IMG/VR virus record: IMGVR_UViG_3300042382_000363
Span: 1-31,850 of that record
Direction: 5' to 3' (one strand)
From: a virus
Length of the DNA stretch: 31,850 nt
The notes below the pieces were generated by a model. The model was not told where the DNA came from. It worked only from the letters and a program-made list of their open reading frames with translations, and ran no database searches. Of this stretch, positions 13,898 to 23,800 are shown one piece after another. The first letter of the stretch is position 1. Each line of letters begins with the position of its first letter. Made by a program: the position numbers and the translations under genes.

Positions 13898-15769
13898 ATG
13901 TTTGAAAGATTAGCAAAAAAATATAGTAATAACGTAAATGAATTTTGGAAACAAGTTGCTAAGGAAAGAGGCGTTAAAGTTAGTGATTTATCAGAAGATG
14001 ATGTAATTAATGGTACCAAGGCCTTTTCTTCAGCTAATAATAAACCAAGTCAAACAACAACACCAAAAACACCAAGAGATTTTAATAATAGTGTGGATGT
14101 TTTAGGTGCATTACAAAGTCAATCAAAAATTAGTGAAGTTAATGTTGGGGAATTAATTGACCCAAAACCATATGTGAATGCTTTGAAAAGTTTTTCACCT
14201 ATCCAATTATTAAAAGAAATTGGTGGAGATATTGTAGAACAAATTGCAATTGAATCACAGTTAAGAACCGACATCAATGAAAAAATTGGAATCGCCGGTG
14301 AATTATCAAAAGGTTTAAGAAATGAAATTTTAGATGCATATCCCGCAGCTATTGAGTTTGGATATGGTATTGAGAATATTACAGGACTTGTGAATAATAT
14401 GATGGAGGGGTCTGGTAGATTTAACCTCATATCACAAGAAACAATAGAAAGGTCTTATTCAACCGCACGTGCATTTGTTGGTAGTTTAGAAGAAATGGGT
14501 ACCTTATTTAATGAATTTGAGAGGGTAGGTTTAGGTGCAAGAAGTGCTATGGACTCAATAGATAAAGCCGGTAAGGGTTCATTAGAATTAGGTTTACGTG
14601 CTAAAACTACCGTAACCGACATTAGAAATAATATAGAAAAATTAAATGAATATGGTTTTTCAAAAGGTATTCAAGGTTTAGCTGAAATGTCAAGAAAGGC
14701 TCAGGAATTTAGAATGAACATGGACCAAGTGTATAAGATTGCAGAAAAAGTTATGAGTCCTGAAGGTGCAATTGATTTAACGGCAAACTTACAAGTATTG
14801 GGTGGTGCAATTGGTGATTTTAATGACCCACTTAAGTTGATGTATATGGCGACGAATAATGTGGAAGGATTACAAGACGCATTAATTGGTGCTGCAAGTA
14901 GTTTAGCAACATATAATTCAGAACAAGGTAGATTTGAATTAGTGGGTGTTAATTTAAGAAGAGCTCGTGAAATGGCTGCTCAATTAGGTATTGATTATAA
15001 AGAATTCGCAAGAGGGGCAATCGCTGCTCAAGAAAGAATTTCGGCTGGCGCAGATTTGGCGAGTAAATCGTTTGATTTAAAGAAAGAAGATAGAGAGTTT
15101 ATAACTAATCTATCCAAAATGGATGGAGGTAAAATGGTTATTGAAATACCAAAAACTTTACAACAAGAATTCCAAGGACAATCACAAGTTGCGTTGTCAG
15201 ATTTAAGTAAATCACAAATTGATGTGTTAAAGGCCAATAAAAAGGCTTTTGAAGAGATGTCACCAGCGGATATTGCTAAAGACCAATTCACCGAAATTAA
15301 AAATATTAATTTATTATTACAACGATGGGCTAAAGGTCAATTAAGAGAGATTACTGCTGCTGGTGCTAAGGAGGCTGAAAATTTTAATTTAGATAGAGAA
15401 ACTAAGGAACTATATAATTTCATTAAAGAGACTAGTAAAACTAAAAATTTAGATAGAGAACAAATAAATCAATTAACCGAAGGTGTAAGAGGTAAATTAC
15501 AAGAATCATTTTCTATCGGTGGAATGTCTGGATTTAAAGAGGAATTTGAAAAACAAAAGGTGTCTTTACAAGAACAACTTAAAAAGATTGAAACTAACAA
15601 ACCAAGTACTCAAACAACCTCCCCAACAATTAATAAAGTAATTAACGAAATTACAATTAAGGCCGACACAAATGGAGACTCTTTGGCTAGAGAAATTATA
15701 AGAAATTCAGGTAATTACAGAGGTATTTTTATACCTAACAAAAATGACTACTTATCAACAATGGCGTAA
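13898..15769 (+). CDS. Tape measure protein (gp29-like)
   Basis: The 623-aa product is almost entirely helical by composition and sits between a tail assembly chaperone and the baseplate genes, the standard place for the tape measure. T4 gp29 has 590 residues and lies before baseplate genes 48 and 54. The segment LTANLQVLGGAIGDFNDPLK (about residues 297-316), with IEKLNEYGFSKGIQGLAEM before it, resembles tape-measure repeats. The N-terminus holds a Ser/Thr/Pro-rich linker (about 45-65), and a second one lies near 570-580. The protein runs inside the tail tube and sets tail length. At the usual rule of about 1.5 angstrom per residue this would give a tail near 90-95 nm. No lytic enzyme motif is visible. 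Confidence 0.75.
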   Translation: MFERLAKKYSNNVNEFWKQVAKERGVKVSDLSEDDVINGTKAFSSANNKPSQTTTPKTPRDFNNSVDVLGALQSQSKISEVNVGELIDPKPYVNALKSFSPIQLLKEIGGDIVEQIAIESQLRTDINEKIGIAGELSKGLRNEILDAYPAAIEFGYGIENITGLVNNMMEGSGRFNLISQETIERSYSTARAFVGSLEEMGTLFNEFERVGLGARSAMDSIDKAGKGSLELGLRAKTTVTDIRNNIEKLNEYGFSKGIQGLAEMSRKAQEFRMNMDQVYKIAEKVMSPEGAIDLTANLQVLGGAIGDFNDPLKLMYMATNNVEGLQDALIGAASSLATYNSEQGRFELVGVNLRRAREMAAQLGIDYKEFARGAIAAQERISAGADLASKSFDLKKEDREFITNLSKMDGGKMVIEIPKTLQQEFQGQSQVALSDLSKSQIDVLKANKKAFEEMSPADIAKDQFTEIKNINLLLQRWAKGQLREITAAGAKEAENFNLDRETKELYNFIKETSKTKNLDREQINQLTEGVRGKLQESFSIGGMSGFKEEFEKQKVSLQEQLKKIETNKPSTQTTSPTINKVINEITIKADTNGDSLAREIIRNSGNYRGIFIPNKNDYLSTMA

Positions 15770-15793
15770 CTCTCCAATTTTTCATTAATACCC

Positions 15794-15801
15794 TATTTAT
15801 A
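15794..15801 (+). promoter_or_regulatory. Late-promoter-like octamer before the large baseplate gene
   Basis: CTATTTATAATAAAAG contains TATTTATA 13 bases before ATG 15815, in the 45-bp gap after the tape measure. It could drive the coupled baseplate genes 15815-26704. Confidence 0.55.
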
Positions 15802-15814
15802 ATAAAAGAATATA

Positions 15815-18800
15815 ATGCCAAGTTATTTAAATTTTGATTCAACAAAAAGGTTAAGGGATGAAGTGTTGAAGAGAACGTTGGACCCTGTTTATGGTAGTAG
15901 TCCATCTCCCAAAACTTTCACCAGTGATCAGTATAGTATTCAAAATTTAAACGATTCCTCTAATATTAATCAACCTGATGTTGATGCAAATAGAAAAACT
16001 GACTTAGAAAACATACAAAGAGTTAATATATTCAAACCAAACGAATATTTTATAAAAGAATCTTTAATTGATTTACCAAGAAGAGCAAATCTAACATTAT
16101 ACCCTTATTTTACAAAAACAAACGATAATTTAATTGGTATAATGGCGACCAATAATTATGATGGTGAATCTGAACTATTCAAATTTGCAGCTAATCATAT
16201 TAGAACAAATAGTCAAGGTCCTGTTTTAGCAAGAATACAACAAAATTTATTTACCGCCACCACAGCCAAAGGTAGAATATTTGACGCTTTAGGTGGTAAT
16301 ACAACAACACTTACTAATATATTAAGAGGTAAAGAACCTTTAGTTGAGGGTAACAATAAAATCACTGTGGCTAATTCTCTTTTAGGTAAGGGAATAGATT
16401 TCTTACAAACGGTTGCAGGAACCCAATTCCCGTGGTCTGAGATACCTGGTGACTATCTTACCAATCCAAGAAATCCTGTTAATACAAGACCTACAAACGT
16501 TAATGAAGGTACAAGAATATGGCAGGACCTAACAGGTACGTTAGGAAGTATTGTTGGAATTAGAAGAAGACCTTTACCAACGGCAAAACCATCGGATTTA
16601 TTAATTCAATATATGGGAGATTCTTCAAAGAATAGACTCTTTGATTTATTATCCTACTCAAAATATGCACCGAATTACACCACGACTGCAAGGTCACAAC
16701 AATCATCAAGATTATTTAACTTTCCAAACCAGATTGCTCAGGGAATTAAAAACTTATTAGGTGTTGAAGCACCTGATTCTACAGCATATATCGGAGATGA
16801 CAGATCTAATGATGTTAAATTAACAACATCAGATTTATTTAGTGGTAGAAAGGTTAGAAGTAGTTATTATTTATCATTATTATTTGACCCAATTGCAACA
16901 CAATTATTTCATACAGATAGGTCATATAATAATCAAGGAAAAACAAGTGGAAATTTAACATGGATTAGTTCCAATAGAAAAACGGGAAACTTAGATGAGA
17001 CAAGAATTGCAGGAACTTTATCAACAAGTTATGATTTTAGAGAGGACTCAATTCTTTTTTTAACACAAGATATGTTAAACTCAAAACCAAATAATGGTGG
17101 AGAGGCTTTATCACATATCGGACACATTTTAAATCAAACATCAAAATACTTTAAAGATGGTGATACGTTAATATCAAGAGGTTCTGCAGTAAAATATATG
17201 GATAATTCGGGTAGAGATATTGGCATTGAATACGCAAGAGTTTGGACTAAAGATAGACCATACTTAACATTAAGAGACACTGCACCATATTATAAAGAAA
17301 CTATAGACACCCCATATTATAAAAAAACAGAAAAGCCATATAGAAGAACGAATATTAGAAAATTTGACGGTAGTGTATTATCAAACACATGGAACTTGAA
17401 TATTGCACCTATGTCCAACGGAAACAAAAGTTTTGTTGGTTCAAGTAATATTTTTAGAAGTGAACAAGGTAAAGACCCATACGGAGGGGAAGGGTTTTAT
17501 GCTAAAAAATATATGTTATCTTTAGAAAATTTAGCATGGAAGACATCAACATTATCTGGTTTTACAGTTTCAGATTTACCATATTGTGAAAGAGGAAATA
17601 ATGGTGGTCGTGTTATGTGGTTCCCACCATATGATTTAAAAGTATCAGAACAAAGTAGTGCGAATTGGGATAAGAATTCATTCTTAGGAAGACCCGAACC
17701 AATTTATACATATCAAAATACAGAAAGAACTGGTCAATTATCATTTAAGATTGTCGTTGACCATCCAAGTGTTTTAAATTTACTTGTTCGTGAACATTTT
17801 AAATTAATGAATGAAGAACAAGTTGATGATTATATCAATGCATTTTTTGCTGGAGCTAAAGATATTGACTTTTATAGTTTAATAAGAACATATACAACTT
17901 TAGAACCTGATGATGTTAAATTAATACAATCATATTTAAACTCTGGTGTTGATTCTGAACAAATTAAAAAACAAAGAAAAACTGTTACAACCGAAGTTCT
18001 TAAGAATCCAGAGGGAACTACAACAGAAAAATCAAATTCAGAATCGGTTAATTATGAAGTTAAATTATTTTACCCAAATAATATACCTTCATCACAATTA
18101 GGTCAAGGACAAACTGATTATACGTCAGCTAATTCATATAATAATATTGCCGATAATATTGTAAATGAAAAAACAAGTGCAATAAATCTTTTAACACAAG
18201 GGTTAACAGATATTATTAACGGAACTACGAAAAAAGATAAACAAGATAGAATAACAATATTCAATAAAGATACTGTTACTTTAGACGCCATACCTAATAT
18301 TACAGATAAAACGGATGAAATAATTACAAAATTAGATAGTGACAGATTGGTACTTGCAACTACATTAGAAGAATTAAAAAATAATCTTGAAAATAATTCA
18401 GTGAAAGATGATATTATAATCAATATTGATTCTTCAGCTTCAAGTCCGTCAGATGAGAAATATAATTATAAATTATCATTAAGAAGAACACATTCAGTAA
18501 TTAAGTATATTTTAGAAAAAATAGAAAAGACTAACGGGATTGCTAAAGATAAATGGAAATTTGACCAATTACAAGAAAATACAATTAATAAAATAAATGT
18601 AGAATATTCATTTAAAGAATTGGGATATGAAGAGTTGAAAGGTATTTTAATTTTCAAAACAAACAATTACGGTGAAAATGCAAAAACAGAAGTTGGGGAT
18701 TGTAGTAAAATAAAATATAATAATAGAAATTTATTACTTTACGCACCAACAGCTTATGGTTGTAGACAATCAAATGTTAAATTAAATTATAATAAAATTA

Positions 18801-20575
18801 ATAATAATGATAACGCTAAGAAATCAAATGAACTACCGTTAACTAAACTTATTATTAATAATGAAATAGAACAGGAGAATAGAAAAAAACCACCAATTGA
18901 TGTGATGAAAAGAGTGATAATGAAAACATTATCAGAATGTTATTACTTCAAACAATTAGAAGAAACATCACCAATTGTATTTAATTCATTAAAAGAAAAA
19001 TTAAAATATTTTCATCCGGCGTTCCATTCAATGACTCCAGAAGGTCTTAATTCAAGGTTAACATTTTTACAACAATGTGTTAGACCTGGTGATACAATAC
19101 CAATCAAAGGTATTTCAGATGATTCAGATTTAAATGCAAGAAATACCTCATTCGGACCACCACCAATTTGTGTGTTGAGAGTTGGGGATTTTTATCATTC
19201 TAAAGTTATTGTTAGAGATGTTAATATCACATTTGAAGATACAACATGGGATTTAAATCCAGAAGGTATTGGTGTACAACCAATGATAGCAAATGTGACA
19301 TTACAACTTAATTTTATTGGTGGACAAGGATTAGAAAAACCAGTTGAAAGATTACAAAATGCATTAAGTTCAAATTTCTACGCAAATACCGAAATGTACG
19401 ATGAAAGGTCACAATCAACAAATACATTAATTGGTGGAGTTGATAGTGAGAAATTTACAAAAGAATTTTTAAATAGTTTACAAAGTGATTATAATACTCA
19501 AACAACATTAAAAGATTCTGCTGGTAAAACATATCAAGAAGGTCAATATCTGGGTAATTTTTCGGGTACAACAGGTTTAGAATATACTAAGTTAATTGAT
19601 GATTTATTTAAGTACACAAATGACTATTTTGAATCATATGAAAAAATGTATAATACAATACAAAGTGATTACGGTACAAAACTAATAAACTTTATGGTTA
19701 ATAAAGTATATAGAGGTATTACACAATATCAAGTATATACAGGAATAACATCTACACCTAAAGAGATTGAATTATTTGGTATTCATCCTGAAAATTTTGA
19801 TTTGGGTGCAATTGCTAAAGCTACAAATACATCCCTTTCAACGTATATTACAAAAAATAACATTAATATGTTATTTAATTTAGATACGTTATTAACACCT
19901 AATATTTCAAATGAAATTGCTGAGGTTTTATATAATTACACAATTCCATTTATTAATGAAAAAATGGATAATGTAACAACAATGAAAACATTATCTGATT
20001 ACGAAGTTAATAGAGATAAAATAATTAGCACATTAGATAAATTAAATTTTATAACTAATTCAGGATATGACGTTAAAATTGAAAGTGGTAAATCAACCAA
20101 AGCGGTTTTAAGTTCACTATCAGGTAATACAACAAGTTTCTACAACGAGTACCAATCTTGTATAACTTACATGGAGGAAAACGTAAGTAAATTTTATGAG
20201 AAAATAGACACATCAATCAATTTCTTTAGTCTTGAATTAACTGACCAAAATGTTAAAGATATAATTTCTAATTTATTACACGATAGTAAATCAACATTGG
20301 TAGGTAGAATAAAATTTGAAGTTGAAGAAATGGGACAAAAAATAACTGACCCAATGATGAACTTAATTGAAGAAAGATTAGTTGATTTTTTACGTAAACC
20401 AAAAGATGTTAATTTTAAATTTAAAAAATTACCTAAAAGAAAGAACGATAATAAAATATCATATACAATTGGATTACAAGAAATTACAGAAACAACCGAC
20501 GACATTAAAAATTTATTTTTAACAAAGAGTAAAGTGTCAAAAATTACCGATAAATTAAATTATTATAAGAAATGA
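15815..20575 (+). CDS. Large baseplate protein with an OmpA-like domain
   Basis: This 1586-aa protein starts the baseplate operon. Three regions stand out. Near residues 605-660, a segment with FPPYDLKVSEQSSANWD, LGRPEPIYTYQNTERTGQL and FKIVVDHPSVL is of a type found in large baseplate proteins of myoviruses. At about 865-935 an OmpA/MotB-like peptidoglycan-binding domain appears: IDSSASSPSDEKYNYKLSLR (D872, N884, R890, R891). At about 1090-1200, RPGDTIPIKG, then FGPPPICVLRVGDFYHSK and VTLQLNFIGGQGL resemble tube-like or hub domains. It is far larger than T4 gp48 or gp54 (about 320-360 aa), so it may combine several T4 functions. The stop overlaps the next start by 4 bp (ATGA), indicating translational coupling. 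The baseplate role is well supported; the exact T4 equivalent is not. Confidence 0.7.
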   Translation: MPSYLNFDSTKRLRDEVLKRTLDPVYGSSPSPKTFTSDQYSIQNLNDSSNINQPDVDANRKTDLENIQRVNIFKPNEYFIKESLIDLPRRANLTLYPYFTKTNDNLIGIMATNNYDGESELFKFAANHIRTNSQGPVLARIQQNLFTATTAKGRIFDALGGNTTTLTNILRGKEPLVEGNNKITVANSLLGKGIDFLQTVAGTQFPWSEIPGDYLTNPRNPVNTRPTNVNEGTRIWQDLTGTLGSIVGIRRRPLPTAKPSDLLIQYMGDSSKNRLFDLLSYSKYAPNYTTTARSQQSSRLFNFPNQIAQGIKNLLGVEAPDSTAYIGDDRSNDVKLTTSDLFSGRKVRSSYYLSLLFDPIATQLFHTDRSYNNQGKTSGNLTWISSNRKTGNLDETRIAGTLSTSYDFREDSILFLTQDMLNSKPNNGGEALSHIGHILNQTSKYFKDGDTLISRGSAVKYMDNSGRDIGIEYARVWTKDRPYLTLRDTAPYYKETIDTPYYKKTEKPYRRTNIRKFDGSVLSNTWNLNIAPMSNGNKSFVGSSNIFRSEQGKDPYGGEGFYAKKYMLSLENLAWKTSTLSGFTVSDLPYCERGNNGGRVMWFPPYDLKVSEQSSANWDKNSFLGRPEPIYTYQNTERTGQLSFKIVVDHPSVLNLLVREHFKLMNEEQVDDYINAFFAGAKDIDFYSLIRTYTTLEPDDVKLIQSYLNSGVDSEQIKKQRKTVTTEVLKNPEGTTTEKSNSESVNYEVKLFYPNNIPSSQLGQGQTDYTSANSYNNIADNIVNEKTSAINLLTQGLTDIINGTTKKDKQDRITIFNKDTVTLDAIPNITDKTDEIITKLDSDRLVLATTLEELKNNLENNSVKDDIIINIDSSASSPSDEKYNYKLSLRRTHSVIKYILEKIEKTNGIAKDKWKFDQLQENTINKINVEYSFKELGYEELKGILIFKTNNYGENAKTEVGDCSKIKYNNRNLLLYAPTAYGCRQSNVKLNYNKINNNDNAKKSNELPLTKLIINNEIEQENRKKPPIDVMKRVIMKTLSECYYFKQLEETSPIVFNSLKEKLKYFHPAFHSMTPEGLNSRLTFLQQCVRPGDTIPIKGISDDSDLNARNTSFGPPPICVLRVGDFYHSKVIVRDVNITFEDTTWDLNPEGIGVQPMIANVTLQLNFIGGQGLEKPVERLQNALSSNFYANTEMYDERSQSTNTLIGGVDSEKFTKEFLNSLQSDYNTQTTLKDSAGKTYQEGQYLGNFSGTTGLEYTKLIDDLFKYTNDYFESYEKMYNTIQSDYGTKLINFMVNKVYRGITQYQVYTGITSTPKEIELFGIHPENFDLGAIAKATNTSLSTYITKNNINMLFNLDTLLTPNISNEIAEVLYNYTIPFINEKMDNVTTMKTLSDYEVNRDKIISTLDKLNFITNSGYDVKIESGKSTKAVLSSLSGNTTSFYNEYQSCITYMEENVSKFYEKIDTSINFFSLELTDQNVKDIISNLLHDSKSTLVGRIKFEVEEMGQKITDPMMNLIEERLVDFLRKPKDVNFKFKKLPKRKNDNKISYTIGLQEITETTDDIKNLFLTKSKVSKITDKLNYYKK

Positions 20576-20898
20576 GTAACGAGTATTTAGATAGATATCA
20601 ATATTTTATTGAAGATGGTAATTTTAGAATTGTACCGGGTATTGAGATACCAATTAAGGGTACTGACAGATATATTCAATTTAAAAAGGGAAAAGATAGA
20701 TTAGATAAAATATCACAAGAATATTACGGAACACCCACATTCGGTTGGTTAATTTTATTAGCAAATCCGTTAGGGGGTAGTATTGAGTTTGAAATACCTG
20801 ATAATTTTTATCTTAGAGTACCATTTCCTTTAGTTACCTCTTTACAAGATTATAAAAGAGGTGTAGAATTGTATAACTTATATTATGGCGAAAAATAA
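20572..20898 (+). CDS. 53: Baseplate wedge protein, gp53-like (LysM-type)
   Basis: The 108-aa product contains KGKDRLDKISQEYYGTPTFG followed by WLILLANP, a LysM-like helix-turn pattern typical of T4-like gp53 baseplate wedge proteins, and ends with IPDNFYLRVPFPL, a common closing segment of such domains. It is shorter than T4 gp53 (196 aa). It overlaps the previous gene by 4 bp and the next by 14 bp, so all three are translated as a coupled set. The wedge role is inferred from motif and position. Confidence 0.65.
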   Translation: MSNEYLDRYQYFIEDGNFRIVPGIEIPIKGTDRYIQFKKGKDRLDKISQEYYGTPTFGWLILLANPLGGSIEFEIPDNFYLRVPFPLVTSLQDYKRGVELYNLYYGEK

Positions 20899-23800
20899 AA
20901 TTACTAATAGTGAAGATATATTAATAAAGGCGGATCAAAATAATTTAATTTATATTGATCCTAATAGTGTTATTGATAGAAATGGAGATATCTCACCAAG
21001 AAATTTACAACAAGAAAATCTTGTAATGTATGCTAACTTGGAAGCGGATATAGTACCGAGAACAATACTCGCATCAGGAAATGACCAAACTACACTAACA
21101 AGTATTGCAAAAGGAACTTTAAATTTTTTAAAAAACCAAGACGGAAAGGATTATGATACAAAGTGGACAGATTCATATGTGTCAAATTCAAATAGTGATA
21201 TTTTTACTAAATCTGACGAATCGGGTCAATCATTTGGTATTGACAGTATTAATATTCAAATTAAAGGATTTAACGCAATCCCACAAGTTCAAATTAATTT
21301 CATCGATGTAAGAGGTAAGACTTTATTTGAATCACCTGAAAATTCACCTTATAAGGCGTTTTTTCACATACCATGGCCGATATTCTATTTAACTGTAAAA
21401 GGTTATTATGGTAAGGCGATTAGATATAGATTACATTTGGTTAAGTTTAGTACAAAATACAATGAATCAAACGGTAATTTTGAAGTTTCAACTACATTCG
21501 TAGGGTCAACGTATGCGTATTTAACTGATATACCATTACAAGGTATATTCAATGCACCATATATGTTCCCAATTGAATCAACTAAAGACACATCAACTGA
21601 TGGCGACACAACATTAGAAACTGTTGTAAGGTCAACAAAAGGATATTCAATTTTAAAATCAATTTATAATGAATACATCCAAAAAGGATTTATTAAACCT
21701 GACTTTCCTGTTAAAACATTAAGTGAGGTTATTATGGCGTCTCATTCAATAGATAAAATTTTAGAAAAAGAAATTTTTAAAGATGTTGATATGAGATTGT
21801 TTGCGGGATTAAAAGAATATGAGGAAGTTATTGATAACTTCGTTTTAGCGGTTAGAGGATGGGGAAGATTAAATTTAGAATCTATAAAATCTGATATATC
21901 AACAGATAAAATAACATATTATGGATTGTCAGATAAAGATAAAAGAAATACAAAAAAAGTACTTGGAACTGGAGAAGATTCTTTAGAATTTATTATTAAA
22001 AGATTTAAAGAAAAAATTAACTCAAGTAAAATTCTAACTGAAAATTTAAATAACAAAACAAAATCAAAATTTAATAAAAAAACTATAGGTACGGGAAATG
22101 TAGGTGAAATTAATAATTATTATATTTTAGATAGAAATGAAAACGTTTTTGTTATAATAGATAGTTTAGTTAACAACATATATGACATTAAAAGAAACTT
22201 CAACGAACAACGTGAAATATTAACTAACGATGTTGAGAAGACAATGAATGAAATTATAAAAAGAAAAGATAGTGGTTTTGGTTTTGAACCTACAATTAGA
22301 AATATTTTTGCAATTATTTTAGCTAATGCAGAAACGTATATCAGATTAATGAAGGATGTACATGATAAAGCATTTAGTGTTGGACAAATTAGAAAAGATA
22401 AAATTTATGGTTTTACAAAAGAAAGTGTTGGTGAACCTATATATCCTTGGCCTGAAATTAAAATAAATTCAGACGATAAAGAAAATGTTATTGTATATCC
22501 AGGTGACCCCACATTAATTGATAAGTTAGAATCAAATAATCCACAATTATGGCCGGAAGTTGATTTTATTGAAAACTATATAAATGTAACCACAAATAGA
22601 ATAAATCCATTATCGGATAAAGAAACAAATAGCGGTAAAATTAATTATATTTTCAATAGTAATATTGATGAAAATAGTTTTAAATATATAAGTTCACTTA
22701 ACAACGTAGTTACTAATTTACCTTATTCAGACAAGACACATTCAAATATTATATATGAGATTTGGGAAAGAGCATATACCTCTACTCTTGTTGATTCTTT
22801 TGATAATAATACATTAAAAGAATTGGCGGACATTGAATTTTCAAATATTAAAAATGCGGTTGAGTACGATGAAAGTATTATAAGTTTATTAAAGACTTAT
22901 AGTACATCACTTACGTCATTAAAAGATTTAATATATAAGATTGCACCATTTGAGAAGTATTCTTATTACGAAGATAATATACCAACAACATGGTATCTAA
23001 AAGATTTTTATACCAATTCATTTAAAATTGAACAGTATAGTGAAAAATCAAACAGTTTAAATAATGATAAAAATTACGAATCGTTATCTGAAAATTTATT
23101 AAATTATAGACCTGAATTATATAGGAAAGACATTTATCCCTTTAGTTCAGATTTGTATTCAGATTATTTAAACAGTACAAATGGAACAACCGCTGGATTT
23201 ACGATTAGTGATTTACAATTAAATAATACATTAAATGTCAACACAAAAAATGGATTAATTTCTAGTAAAATTGACCCCAAGTTTTGGGTTAAATCAAATT
23301 TCTATAAAACAAACATTTTTGCTAAACCATTCAAAGTAGACAACTACACTTCGGTTCATATTCTTAACACACCTTATTTCCATAAACAATTATTTGGTGA
23401 ATTTGAAACTGGTTATGATTTATATGGTGATAATAAATCTAAAAAAAGTAACTACGGAAAATATGCGGGATCTGCTTATCTTTTATTGAATTCGTTACCC
23501 TTTGCGGATTTGGACGATAAACTTGAAACAGGTTTTTTTGGTTCAACTATATTGGTCTCATCAATATTCAGAGAAGTATCCTCATCACATTATATACCAT
23601 ATCATATGATGTTAAAATGGGGATCAATTTATCATAGATATAAAAAATATTTAACTGAAAAAGACGGTTTAAATAACCCAATAGATATTTTAGGTTATGA
23701 ATTTGGTATTAATGCAACAGTAATTAGGGAAGGTTGTTTAACCGGTACAACCGTTGAAAATATATCAGGACGTACTTTTTTTGACAAGGGAGTTGATAGT

